Positions 36,815 to 47,068 of a DNA stretch of 64,000 bases are shown one piece after another. Made by a program: the position numbers and the translations under genes. This DNA is from Diplolepis rosae. Its lineage: Eukaryota; Arthropoda; Insecta; Hymenoptera; Diplolepididae. Location: the NCBI GenBank assembly GCA_030998225.1, contig JAPYXD010000738.1, positions 1,240,001 to 1,304,000 of the forward strand, read 5' to 3'. The notes under the pieces are model-generated. The model was not told the DNA's origin. It ran no database searches and saw only the letters and a list, made by a program, of their open reading frames with translations. The stretch's first letter is position 1. The number at the start of each line of letters is the position of its first letter.

Positions 36815-37276
36815 ACGTCAACCAATTGTTAATGAAAATAATGTTGCTGCTATCTTAGCTTTTGCTGCACTAAATCCACATGCTAGTAGCAGACAAATGA
36901 AAAAAAGAGTGGAATTAGTCAGCGATCTGTATTAAGAATCTTAAATCAACACATGTTCCATCCGTATCGTATGTCATTACATCAGCACACAGATATCTCA
37001 TTTTTGAGTCATGATCTTTTTGCTGATGAAGCTAAATTTAAAAATTCGGGAAATGTGAATAGGCATAATATGCATTATTGGACAAATAAGAATCCTCGAT
37101 GGATGAGAACTGTACCATTTCAACATCCGTGGTCCGTTAATTGTTGGTGTGGCATTGTCGGCGATCACGTCATTGGTTCATATTTTTTTGAAGGTCGCTT
37201 GACTGGGCAAGTTCACGCAAACTTTCTGCAAAAGGCACTGCCTCAATCAATGGAAGACGTGCATGGTTCCATTTAA
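36815..37276 (+). pseudogene. Tc1/DDE_3-type transposase fragment
   Basis: A helix-turn-helix piece (NPHASSRQMKK, then SGISQ/SVLRIL in a shifted frame) leads into a DDE core start with FADEAKF (first catalytic Asp), NRHNMHYWTNKNPRWMR, FQHPWSVNCWCGI and GSYFFEGRLTGQ. It stops after LPQSMEDVH, where the right inverted repeat begins. The second Asp (usually in a Q-H/Q-D-G-A-P motif) and the final Asp/Glu are absent, so it is a truncated relic. Confidence 0.8.
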
Positions 37277-37714
37277 AATAGTGGATTTGACTTCGACGTA
37301 GCTTCAGCATCTCCACCGATAAAAAAATAGGGTGGTCCAGTATGACATCCTTCTCGAACACTGAAAATTTTGTCTGAAACATTTTTGGATATGATCAATA
37401 GTTTGAACGCTATCGCTCTGTAACACTTTATATGCCTCACCCTGTATATATATATATATATTCGGCGTACAACGTTGCCCCAGCGTACCAACTAACTGTG
37501 CATTTCAGATTGCATTTCAGATTGCATTTCAGCCAGCTTTACCCCAGAGGTTCTCCGAAACGCAGGAGCTCCAGCAACACTCTATCGCCAAATTGGCTGA
37601 AAGTGCCACATATTCCTCTTATTAATATTAATTTAAAAAACTTATTTACTTCTGTTCTATTGGAATTTCTAATGTAATGATTTAATATCTAATTATGATA
37701 TTGCATATTTTCAG

Positions 37715-37797
37715 ACTCATGGTTACAATGGAATACATACTACCTTGGTATGCCCATACTTCGTCAACACAGGCATGTTTCCAGGTGTAAAACCGAG
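37715..37797 (+). CDS. Short-chain dehydrogenase/reductase (RDH10/SDR16C-like), exon n-2
   Basis: Encodes THGYNGIHTTLVCPYFVNTG and GVKPR. This matches the part of SDR16C-type retinol/17-beta dehydrogenases after the catalytic Tyr-Lys helix, where the C/P-x-x-V-x-T-G-M segment closes over the cofactor. It is preceded by a pyrimidine-rich tract and TTTTCAG (acceptor at 37714) and followed by GTAAAA (donor at 37798). It ends in phase 2, completed by the first base of the next exon. NAD(P)-binding and catalytic exons must lie upstream; I did not find them, and the upstream 10 kb is filled with transposons. Confidence 0.82.
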
Positions 37798-38059
37798 GTA
37801 AAAGGCGTTTAAGAAATCACTTTATATTTTTATAATTACTTTATAAATACTTTATAATTATTGAAAATCATTTCAAGAATTATTCTCAATGATAAGTAAC
37901 ATTTTCGCGGTTATCGAAAAAGTTTTTGGCAAAGTGACAGCCTATGATTAACGCAATAATTACTAATAATTTACCAGCAGTTATGTTGATAAAAATTTGC
38001 CATGTATTTTTTGTGAGAGTCGATGACCAAAATAATCTTAATCTTAACGACTTTTTTAG

Positions 38060-38176
38060 GTTATTGAAACCATTGACACCAGAATATGTAGCTGAAGAGA
38101 TTGTGGTAGGAATTCTAACCAATCAAATGACAATTACACTTCCTCCTAGTATAAAATTTATTTCACTTCTAAAAAG
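38060..38176 (+). CDS. SDR (RDH10/SDR16C-like), exon n-1
   Basis: The first base completes the Arg codon of the previous exon. It then encodes LLKPLTPEYVAEEIVVGILT and a hydrophobic stretch. EPEYVA-D/E-x-I-V is the conserved C-terminal substrate-loop signature of this SDR group. The acceptor is TTTTTTAG before 38060 and the donor GTGAGT at 38177. Phases match on both sides with no stop, so selection has kept these exons in frame, unlike everything around them. Confidence 0.85.
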
Positions 38177-38335
38177 GTGAGTGGAGAAAAATAGTTATTG
38201 AATAATAAAAGTTGATCTCAACACATTTTATATTTTTTTTGCAAATAGAAATAGTATTAGAAAAACCAAGATGTTTGGTGATCGTTTTTATCTCAATTTT
38301 AATCCTTGATCAAACTAATTCCTTCTATGTTTCAG

Positions 38336-38441
38336 CCTTTTACCGGCAAAGGTTTGCTGGGCAATAATGTACTATATTGCACATGGACCGCAAACAATGA
38401 TGATGCTGAAAAAAAAAAATAAGCGATTAAATGAGAACTGA
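38336..38441 (+). CDS. SDR (RDH10/SDR16C-like), last coding exon
   Basis: Begins after TATGTTTCAG; its first base completes a Ser codon. It encodes LLPAKVCWAIMYYIAHGPQ with a hydrophobic, membrane-associating segment, and ends in a Lys-rich tail (KKKNKR) and TGA at 38439-38441. Members of this family sit on ER or lipid-droplet membranes and oxidise or reduce retinoids or steroids. The exact substrate cannot be told from the C-terminus. Confidence 0.82.
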
Positions 38442-38640
38442 GAATCAGGACTAAGTGAAAAGAATGATGAAAAATCAAGGAACTACGAATAAATATGTCT
38501 TAAATATTCTTAACCTGAAAGCATGCATATTATTTACCTTCTTACCATCTTCATCGAATTTGAATGATCATGAAGGAAAATTAGAGATTAAAAAATGATT
38601 TACATATGCAAATACACAGGAATGGAATAAAGATGAAATT
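38442..38640 (+). terminator. 3' UTR and polyadenylation signal of the SDR gene
   Basis: Non-coding AT-rich tail after the stop, with a canonical AATAAA at 38626-38631 about 185 bases downstream. Confidence 0.55.
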
Positions 38641-38935
38641 CTTTTAATTCATTGAGTTGCCCAACGCTTTACAGTGTATTAGTATTTTAAGAATTTACCA
38701 CCGTATGCTAAAGTCCACAACAAATCAATTAAGAATTTTCGTCTTGGAATCAGTCTGTTCAAAAGAGATGCCTGGTTTGTTCCCATGCCAACAAAGTTCG
38801 GTCTATCCATGTGTCTCATGCAGTGCGTGAATATCCCACATATGTAACAAGGACAGAACAACTATTCTTCTTGACACTGAGTCTAAGAACCTTTTGAAGA
38901 TATTAAAATGGACCACGGTGAATTTATGACATGGT

Positions 38936-39218
38936 TAACTGCACTAAACGGGTACTTCACGCTGCTAATCCTTTTGAGTTTTTAGAAATTTTCCGCACTT
39001 AATTCTGCTCACAAGACTAGCTTCACCCTTGGCGGCCTGTCCTTTTTATATTATATTTTCAGGTGACGTTACGCATTGCGCAGTATCCCGCTGTGTGTGA
39101 CATAGTCATACCTCTATTTTCTATAGGTGATTTTGTCTCACTTTAGTAACTTCCACAGATTTTTCCACAGACACAGCCTGTGTCTATGCTACATTCAAAT
39201 ACGTCGCCGGACGCGACA
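38936..39218 (-). repeat. Truncated LTR of the E1 family
   Basis: Read on the - strand it starts TGTCGCGTCCGGCGACG and matches the first 270 or so bases of the 40035 LTR, including the TATAAAAAGG box, before ending near 38936. On its other side (39219 onward) is a C-run followed by GTTCGAGCGCGG, matching the 3' internal end of E2 next to its polypurine tract (52357 onward). This is therefore the 3' end of a - strand element with a clipped LTR. Confidence 0.8.
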
Positions 39219-40034
39219 TCCCCCCCCCCCCTAGTTCGAGCGCGGAGGTGTAACACCCGCGATCGAATCTTCGGAAGGAGAGTACATTGCTTTCAATTTG
39301 CATGATTTGGAATTCAATTACAAAAAAAAAAATTATGTTAACAGTTTGTTATGTAATTGGCATATGTATTTTTTTGACATAATTTGAGTTGACGTAGTTT
39401 ACGTTTATTTGATTCAAAACTTTCATCATATGTATAGTTAATTTTACATTTTTGTTTGATTAATAATTTGAATACACTACCGTCGGAAATTGTAAGCACG
39501 GTGCTTGTGAGCGCTATTACAAATCACTGCCGACTTTGAACCACGACATATCAGTGAAAAAAAGATATAGGGCATTTAAAACTGAAACAGTTGAAAAGCT
39601 TATGAAATTTCACGTCTAGTGGTGCTCAACAAATATTTTTTTGACTTTCTAAAAATAATACAGCACGTGAGGAGTTGAAAAAAAAATTCAAGATTTTCTC
39701 AAATTCTCTACCTCAACTTCAACTTTAAGCATGACCTAGGGAAAATTTTTCCACAATCTAAAAATTATACAACATAGAGTCTAAAATCTTATCTTTAATT
39801 TAAGCCAAGAAAACTACAAAAATATTCATGAGTACCCGAGATACGATTAAAAATGTTCAATCGTATCTGAGTTGAATTTCAATCGACGATTACGGTTCTC
39901 GGCCGGTTTGTTGCTCGCCTCCTTCGTTGAGGCAAGGCCAAAATGGCCACGCACAAAGGTGGTGCTTAAGTGGAGCTCTCTTATATGTTCTTTGATCCAA
40001 GAACGTGTTTCCTTTTTTTCCTTTTTTTCCTTTC
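39219..40034 (-). other. Probable internal 3' remnant of the clipped LTR element
   Basis: The first 80 bases resemble E2's 3' internal end (polypurine tract then GC-rich GATCGCGG block). The rest has no recognisable frame. It separates two LTRs in head-to-head orientation. Confidence 0.5.
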
Positions 40035-40620
40035 TGTCACGTCCCGCGACGCATTCGAATGTACTATAGGCACAGGCTAGGTATAGAGAGAAATCTGGGG
40101 AAATTACTAAAAGAGAGAGAAAACCACCTATTGAAAAGAGAGGTATAACTACGTCACACGCAGCGGGAGACTGCGCAACGCGTGACGTCACCAAAAAATA
40201 TAATATAAAAAGGACACACCGCCAAGGAAAAACTAGTCTTGTGAGCAAAATTAAGTGCGGCAAATTTCTAAAAATCTTAAAAGGATTCACAGCGTGAGAA
40301 ACGTGTTTAGTTCAGTTTTCCGAAGAAACGTGTCGTAAATTCTCCGATTGTACTTTCAATCTTTGAAAGGATCTTAGAGTCAGTGTACCGAAAATTCTCT
40401 CTATTCTTCACATATTCCCTGTGCCATTGTTTGAATCATTGTAAAGTTTTAACCTTGTTTATATCAGTGTTAATTTAAATAAATTCAATTTGTATTACTT
40501 TACTAATCATTGTGTACTTTTGTTTGACTTATCCTCATCCCTAAGCGAGGATCATTCGATCCTAACTTAAAACGAGGAATCTTCGATCAAAGTAAGTATT
40601 TACGTACTTGTGACGTAACA
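40035..40620 (+). repeat. 5' LTR of E1 (586 bp)
   Basis: Starts TGTCACGTCCCGCGACG, ends CTTGTGACGTAACA, and is followed 13 bases later by a primer binding site. E2's LTRs share both ends but are 265 bases longer and differ in the middle, so E1 and E2 belong to related but distinct LTR types. Left-flanking target bases would be TTTC (40031-40034). Confidence 0.88.
40183..40213 (+). promoter_or_regulatory. LTR promoter: CRE palindrome and TATA box
   Basis: TGACGTCA at 40183-40190 is a perfect CREB/ATF site. TATAAAAAGG lies at 40204-40213, a spacing expected for a core promoter. The related fragment at 38936-39218 keeps the TATA box and has one mismatch in the CRE. E2's LTR has TATAAAAGAG. Confidence 0.65.
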
Positions 40621-40633
40621 TACTTCCTTTTTT

Positions 40634-40651
40634 TGGTGCATCGGCCGGGAA
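40634..40651 (+). other. E1 primer binding site, tRNA-Gly
   Basis: TGGTGCATCGGCCGGGAA is the exact complement of the 3' end of an insect-type tRNA-Gly (GCATCGG acceptor stem plus CCA) as I know it. It lies 13 bases after the LTR. Confidence 0.8.
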
Positions 40652-40759
40652 ACAAGTCAATTGAAATTGAACACATTGGTTCTTAATAATAAATAAATAA
40701 ATAAATGATTATGAAATATTATTTCAACTTTAAAACTTAAAATTTCAATAAAATAGATT

Positions 40760-40935
40760 TGTTAGATCACAAAGGGATTTGACCTTGAGGCTAACCTTAA
40801 TGATTTAATAATCAAATCATTTCTTTGAAATTTTATAATTTATATAAATTGTTTAAAAATAAAATAAGTTTGAAAAATCACGCAGGGATCTGACCTTGAG
40901 GCTAACCTAAGTGATTAAGTAACTTATCTTATTTA
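40760..40935 (+). repeat. Duplicated leader motif with TCAAGGTCA sites
   Basis: Two copies of a block with GGGATYTGACCTTGAGGCTAACCT, about 100 bases apart. Each contains TGACCTTGA (40790-40798 and 40891-40899), the complement of TCAAGGTCA, a monomeric nuclear-receptor (FTZ-F1/ERR-type) site. The same pair occurs in E2 at 60727-60735 and 60837-60845. It may be a transcriptional element or part of the packaging leader. Confidence 0.6.
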
Positions 40936-41323
40936 AAAAGATATTCTAATTTGTTAACCAAGTTTTGATTTAAGTTAAAACAAACATAAAAAACAGAATA
41001 TTTTTATTTGCAAAAAGAAAAAAAAAATTGTCCAAATATTTGCACTTAAGTTAACTTTTCCAATATAATGAAAATAATTTATGAATATTTCGAATGATCA
41101 TTGTTATAAACAAATTTGTTTAATTGTTATAAACAATTTATAAATAAATAAAATAATTTATTTTAATTTACATAAAAGGCACATGCAGTTGGTAAAGAAA
41201 AATATTTTATTATTTTAAGAAATTTATTATTAAAAATTATAAATTTACAATCAATTGAGCGATTATTTATTTAATTGAAATATTGAAATAATTATATTTT
41301 ATATTTTATATTTTATATTTTCC

Positions 41324-42088
41324 TTACGCGACGCGCTAGAGGTGGTCCCATTGTTCGACGGAAGTAACCTCCCATTGTTACATTTCATTGAGGGTTGCAT
41401 GGAGGCAAAGGCAATGCTACCGACACCTGCAGCTCAAGAAAACTTCGCAAGGCTATTAAGAGGTAAATTAACTGGAGAAGCCAGAAAATGCATTTTTGGT
41501 TCTACTTATACAACAATAGAAGAATTGATAGAAAAATTAAAAAGAGTACATGCCCCTGCGAAAAGCGTGTACCAGTTACAGGGAGAATTAGGTAATACAT
41601 TTATGTGGGAAAGAGAAAATGTACTTTCCTATGCTGCTAGGATAAAAGAAATTGCCGACAAAATCGAAGATGCTCACAGGCTCAATAATAATGGTCAGGT
41701 AGATAATAATTTTAAAGTAAACCTTGAAAAAGACGCAATTCAATGTTTTATACGCGGTTTGCGTCCTGAGTTAGAAATTCGTGTTGAAGAAAAGGATACT
41801 TTTAAAGAAGTTATTAGCGACAGTATTGATATAGAACGAAGATTAGCTGCAAATTCCGCACTACGAAGAAATAAAAATATGGATTATTCAAAAAGTGACG
41901 AATCATCTAATAATAAAAATAATAAAACAACCCGATTTAACGTAGCACTTGAAAACAAAACTATTTGTTTAATTTGTAAAAAACCAGGTCACACAACTGA
42001 AAAATGTTTTCATTTAAGTAAAGCTCAAGATGCAGTTTTTAATAATAAACAAAAAAAATTTTTTGCGTCCTACCCAACAAGGATATAG
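41324..42088 (+). pseudogene. gag: E1 Gag, capsid and first zinc knuckle; N-terminus deleted
   Basis: From LRDALEVVPLFDGSN on it follows E2 Gag closely: a retrotransposon-gag capsid domain with LLRGKLTGEARK, YQLQGELG, CFIRGLRPELEIRV and ERRLAA, then one CCHC knuckle (CLICKKPGHTTEKC). E2's Gag has roughly 200 further N-terminal codons beginning at an ATG. In E1 these are missing and AT-rich leader joins directly to the LRDAL segment, so there is no proper start. The frame ends just after an A8T6 run, where the second part overlaps in the +1 frame. Confidence 0.85.
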
Positions 42089-42572
42089 TAATTTCAATGA
42101 TCAAAGAAGTAATAATAATAATAATTTTGCAAGAAACAATTACAATAATTTTCCGAATAACAATTTTTTAAGAAATAAAAATTATAATTTTAATAAAAAT
42201 AACAATAATAATTTGCAAAATAGAAATAATAATTATAAAAACAATAATAATAATGTTTTACAACAAAGATACAATAATAATAATAATAATTTTCCTAGAA
42301 ATTTTTACAATAATAACAATAATGTTAATAATAATAATAGACAATGGAATCCAGGACAGTCTCAAAATCGAAATAAACCATATGAATATAGGTTTTTACA
42401 AAATAATAATAATCAACAAAATTCAAATTATACTGAAGTAGTTTGCAATTGTTGTAAAAAACCCGGTCATTTAGTACGAGACTGCAAGATACGACCAAAT
42501 AGCCAATCACAAACAGCTCATCAGGAAAACTCCAAAGCTCTCCCCAGCACGGGTGCACTGAGGAAAGCATAA
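42030..42572 (+). CDS. gag: E1 Gag second part: poly-Asn domain and second zinc knuckle
   Basis: Overlaps the capsid frame by 59 bases in the +1 frame; the switch fits the A8T6 run (42049-42062). It encodes an Asn-dominated stretch of about 110 residues (AAT/AAC repeats), prion-like in composition, then a CCHC knuckle (CNCCKKPGHLVRDC). E2 has the same overlap at the same place, so the shift is either programmed or inherited from a common parent. The knuckle binds RNA; the poly-Asn region may drive self-association. Confidence 0.75.
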   Translation: MQFLIINKKNFLRPTQQGYSNFNDQRSNNNNNFARNNYNNFPNNNFLRNKNYNFNKNNNNNLQNRNNNYKNNNNNVLQQRYNNNNNNFPRNFYNNNNNVNNNNRQWNPGQSQNRNKPYEYRFLQNNNNQQNSNYTEVVCNCCKKPGHLVRDCKIRPNSQSQTAHQENSKALPSTGALRKA

Positions 42573-42589
42573 ATCGAGAACCACTGGCA

Positions 42590-44545
42590 TCCAATTCTAA
42601 CGATCATACAACAACAACAATAAATATTTCAAAGTCCACTTCAATTCCATCAATTATAATATCAAAGGAAGGTTTAAAAAACCCAACACACATGATGATT
42701 GATACTGGTGCTGCTCGAAATTTAATTAAACAAAAGGTTCTCAACCCTGAAGTACCAATAAATAGCCAAAACGTATTAAAACTTACAGGAATTAATGATT
42801 TACCACTCTACACATTAGGACAAGTAAAAATAAACATTTTTGGTTACCCAACAATATTTAACATTATTCCGAATGAAGTCCCAGTAGAAGAAGATGGAGT
42901 ATTGGGATCAGAATTTTTTCAAGATAATAGTGTGAATATAAACTATACTTCAAAATGCTTAGAAATTGAGAACCACTGTTACCCTTTTAAATCTACCAAT
43001 ACATTTACTATTTCAGCTCGAACAGTTACAACATTTTATGTTAATATAAAAAATACAGAAAAGAGTGAAGGGTATGTACCTCGATTACATATCCAAGATG
43101 GCGTCTACGTAGGTGACGCAGTTGTAAAAAATCACAGAGGAAAAGCTTATTTAAAATTTGCAAACACAAATGAAATCCCAATTACATTATCCGTCCCATT
43201 AGTTAATTTAGAAGACTTTGAAGAACAAGAATGCTATAAACAAATTGAAAATTTAATTAATTTCAAACAAACAAATAACGAAGATTTATCAAGTAAAATA
43301 TTAAATAACTTTTTAATAACTGACAATTCTCTAATTAACTCATGCAAATTTTATAATGTAACAGACGAAGACAGAGTAGAATGTATTAAAAAACTTCTTC
43401 GATTAGACAATTTAAATCAAGATGAATATGAACATGTAGAAAAATTAATTAAAAATAATGCAGACAGATTTCAAATCCCAGGAGAACCACTTGAAGCTAC
43501 TAATGTACTACAACATTCAATTCCAACTGTAGATGACGCTCCAATTTTTTCAAGACAATATAGATTTCCCCCAGTTCACAAGGAAGAAATTACAAGACAA
43601 GTCGATGAATTATTAAAAAATAAAATAATAAAGCCCTCACAATCACCATATAACACTCCAGTGTGGATGGTTCCTAAAAAACCTGATTCTCAAGGAAAAA
43701 TAAAATGGAGAATGGTTCTTGATTTTCGTAAATTAAATGAAAAAACAATTGGCGATTCGTATCCTTTACCTAATATAAACGATATACTTGATTCTCTAGG
43801 ATCAGCAAAATATTTTTCAGTGTTTGATTTAGCTACCGGTTTTCACCATATAAAAATGAACCCAAAAGACTCACATAAAACCGCATTTTCTACACCTCAC
43901 GGTCATTACGAATTCGATAGAATGCCTTTCGGTTTAAAAACTGCACCAGCCACATTTCAAAGATTAATGGATTTAACATTAACTGGATTGATCGGAACGG
44001 AACTTTTTGTATATCTTGATGACATAGTTATATATGCAAATACTCTAGAAGAGCACGAAATTAAATTTAACAATTTAGCAGAAATACTTAGAAAAGCAAA
44101 TCTTCATGTACAACCAGACAAATGCGAATTTTTACGACCTGAAGTAGGATATTTAGGTCATATAATTGATAAAAATGGAGTACGTCCAGATCCAAAAAAG
44201 ATAATAGCTGTAAAAAACTTTCCAGTCCCAAAAACACAGAAAAATGTTAAACAATTTTTAGGCTTAGCAGGATATTATAGACGATTTATTGACGGATTTT
44301 CAAAAATTGCAAGTCCTTTAAATCAACTTCTAAAAAAAGATACACCTTTTAATTGGACAGAAAAACAACAAGCAGCTTTTGAAATTTTAAAAGCAAAATT
44401 ATGTGAAGAACCACTTTTACAACGACCTGATTTTTCTCAACCTTTTATACTCACAACAGATGCCTCAGGATTTGCAATAGGAGGTATTTTATCACGAGGT
44501 AAAATAGGTAAAGATAAGCCAATAGCATATGCTCACGTAGTCTAA
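42590..44545 (+). pseudogene. pol: E1 protease, reverse transcriptase, start of RNase H
   Basis: Open in the -1 frame relative to the second Gag part, consistent with Gag-Pol frameshifting. The protease keeps its active site (MIDTGAARNLI, codons from about 42698) and a flap/GSEFF segment. RT has SPYNTPVWMVPKK, RMVLDFRKLNEKT, FDLATGFHHI, MPFGLKTAPA and the YLDD box with all catalytic Asp. The thumb and connection (FLGLAGYYRRFI) and the first RNase H strand (TTDASGFAIGGIL) follow. A stop at 44543-44545 comes from a one-base loss at about 44532 that E2 also has. This is the best-preserved enzyme part of the element. Confidence 0.88.
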
Positions 44546-45960
44546 GTGATACTGTGAAAAAATATGATACATATGAGAAAGAAGCTCTTGCTATAATATT
44601 TTGTGTAACTCATTTTCGTCCTTATTTGTATGGGAGAAAATTTACTTTAGTGACTGATCACAAAACTCTAGTTTGGTTTCAAAATTCTAAAGACCCTTGT
44701 TCACGAGTTTCACGTTGGAGATTGAAACTCGCAGAATATGATTTTGATGTAATTTACAAAGCAGGCAAAATGAATGTAAATGCAGACGCTCTCTCAAGAA
44801 ACTCTATTGATGATAACAAAGAGAAAGCAAGATATCTACAAGTTGACGCCAATGATACTTTTATGACTTCCCAAGAAAAAATGTTTTCCAAGAAAACTTT
44901 TACAAGAAAAAAACAAGAAAACTCTAAAAATGAGGTAAGACCTTCAAAACGAAGAAACTTGAATCCAGAAATCGTACCAGACGACGTTGATCATTTTAGC
45001 GAAATTCCGGAAGCCCAAATATTAAAAATTCCAGAATATTTTCCGGAATTCCTTAGTGAAGAATCACTCAGTGAGATTGGTAAGAATATGTTAAAATACA
45101 CAAATTTATTCAAAAATATGGCTTCAAGGCTTATTTTTATGACAATATTTTTATTAAGTCCAGTGTTTTCCAAAAAATACGAAAATTTATCATGGAAAAC
45201 TATTACTACGAGAGCTCAAAAGAGAATAGAGCAAGAAAAAGCAAAAAATTTGAATCGAAACGAAACTCAAGAAAACTTAGACGAAAATTTTTCTTCTAAA
45301 CCTCTTATGAAAAAACCACGAGGTAGGCCAAGAAAAAATCTACTTACAAATTTGAAAAATATTCCCTCTCAAACAAAAAGAAAGAGAGGTAGGCCAAGAA
45401 AACAAATGTTTGAAAACGAATTATCAGAAATAAATGTGCAAAAGGTAAGCCGAACAAAAGTAGAATCAGATTCCGAATCTGATCCTGATTATTTAGATTA
45501 TTTGAAACAAACTCAAGCAAAAAATAAAAAGAAGAAGAATGCCAAGAAGCCAAAAAATATTAATGAATTTGAAAGTGAAGAAAGTGAGAATTATTTTCCA
45601 ACCTCAGAAGATGAAATCAACGACATTGAAACCTCACACGAAGGAAATGATGGAGAAAATTATGAAGAAAATTGGGAAGATAATTTTGAAGATGATCTTG
45701 AAGACAATTTCGAAAAGAATTTCGAACAGAATTTTGAAGAAAATTTTGAAGACAATCTTGAGGAAAATTTTGAAGAGAAGTTTGAAAAAAACCAAGAAGA
45801 AAAATTGGAAGAAGAATTTGAAGAGCTTTATTTTGAAGAAAATTTGAGATTAAACCGAAGATCTCAAATAAATCCTGAAAAAATCGATAAAGATCATGAT
45901 AATTATAATCGTCCACCCCCAGAACCTCCTCCTATAAACTCTCAAACAAAAAAATTATAA
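44534..45960 (+). pseudogene. pol: E1 RNase H end and long tether with AT-hooks and acidic repeat
   Basis: The RNase H part has YDTYEKEALAI, VTDHKTL and ADALSRN. The tether then carries two AT-hook-like motifs (PRGRPRK at about 45316 and KRGRPRK at about 45388), minor-groove DNA-binding elements. A very acidic repeat (variants of N/D-F-E-E/D-N) follows at about 45655-45830, and a Pro-rich end. The integrase HHCC finger and first part of the core are missing. E2 keeps those but lacks the acidic segment, so both copies derive from a longer parent. Confidence 0.82.
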
Positions 45961-46107
45961 CAAAGAAAAATTTCGTTGAATGTCGCGATCAATTAACTAT
46001 GCGAAAAGATAATTATGCATATTTTGTTACAACAAATGGAACTCCTCGCGACAACGGATCAAAAATTTTAGAAAAACGTGAAACTTTACCAAAATTTAAA
46101 AATTTAC

Positions 46108-46897
46108 AAAAACAAAATCTGGTAACTTATATATTCTAACGATACAAGACAATTTTACCAAATATTCTTTAGCAATACCTATTCCTAATCACCAAGCTAG
46201 TACGATAGCAGATGCTTTCGTGAAAAAATTTATTTGCATATTTGGATCACCGAAAGGAGTACTTACTGACCAAGGCAGAGATTTTTTAAGTAATTTATTA
46301 AAAAGATTGGCAAAACGTTTTAGAATTAAACAATTTCGTGCCACAGCATTTCACCCTCAATCAAACGGGTAATTAGAACGTTCACATCATGTTTTCGGAG
46401 AATATCTCAAACAATTTGTTGCAAAAAATTCAGAATGGGATGATTGGCTTGAACTAGCAATGTTCTCATATAATACTAGTGTACATGAAGGCACAAAATG
46501 CACACCCTATGAATTGGTTTTTGGTAAACTAGCTCGTGAACCTTCCAGTGAACCTTTATCACAACAAGAGAAATTACAAACATATGACGATTATTTAATT
46601 AATTTCGTAAGACAACTACATGAAATGCGAACACAAGCAAGAGAAAATCTTATTTCAGCAAAAGAAAAATCGAAATTATATTATGACAAAAAAATTAATC
46701 CTTTAGAAGTAAAAATTGGAGATTACGTGTTTTTATTAAAAGGAGGTAAAATTAAAAAACTTGATAGCCATTATACAGGGCCTTATGAAATATTGGAAGT
46801 GTTAGGAAAAGGGAATGTCAAAATAAGCTATAAAGGCAAACCTACTGTTGTCCACATTAATAGACTAAAACGCTCACATGTGCAAGTACAAAAGTAA
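46108..46897 (+). pseudogene. pol: E1 integrase core and C-terminus, N-terminally deleted
   Basis: Starts abruptly at SGNLYIL within the rve domain. The residues IQDNFTKYS, LTDQGRDF and LERSHH hold the DDE triad, but a TAA at 46370-46372 lies two codons before the Glu. The C-terminus has YYDKKINP, a GPYEILE (GPY/F) module and HINRLKRSH, and a normal stop at 46897. Without the HHCC finger and with the stop it cannot integrate. Confidence 0.85.
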
Positions 46898-47068
46898 ATA
46901 AATAAAAATAGAAACAAAATATCTGTACCTTAGTAATAAAAAAAAATATATATATATTTATATATATACATATACAACTTAAATAAGATATAGAAATTTT
47001 ATTTTGTCGATAAATAGTAAAAATATAAAAAATAAAAAATTTTTTTTATGAAAATATATGTTTTATAT
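46898..47068. other. Spacer after E1 pol
   Basis: Extremely AT-rich, with an AT-dinucleotide tract. It continues after the MITE at 48249, so the true gap between pol and the CARD gene is only about 240 bases. Confidence 0.6.

Larger units (their letters stand above)
34444..37444 (+). mobile_element. Tc1-like DNA transposon with ~185-bp terminal inverted repeats
   Basis: 34444-34626 and 37262-37444 are inverted repeats starting CAGGGTGAGGCA, flanked by TA-rich sequence fitting a TA target. The interior holds a broken DDE transposase on the + strand and dispersed-repeat copy B, which starts at the inner end of the left arm. The right arm overlaps the 3' end of the transposase frame. Confidence 0.75.

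Noticed and set aside
38679..38861. A 60-codon - strand frame downstream of the SDR gene
   Set aside because: No recognisable motif on either strand. It lies between the polyadenylation signal and an LTR fragment.
45539..45916. Lys-rich + strand frame and Leu/Phe/Gln-rich - strand frame over the E1 acidic repeat
   Set aside because: They are other-frame readings of the low-complexity GAA/AAT repeat coding for the acidic tether.
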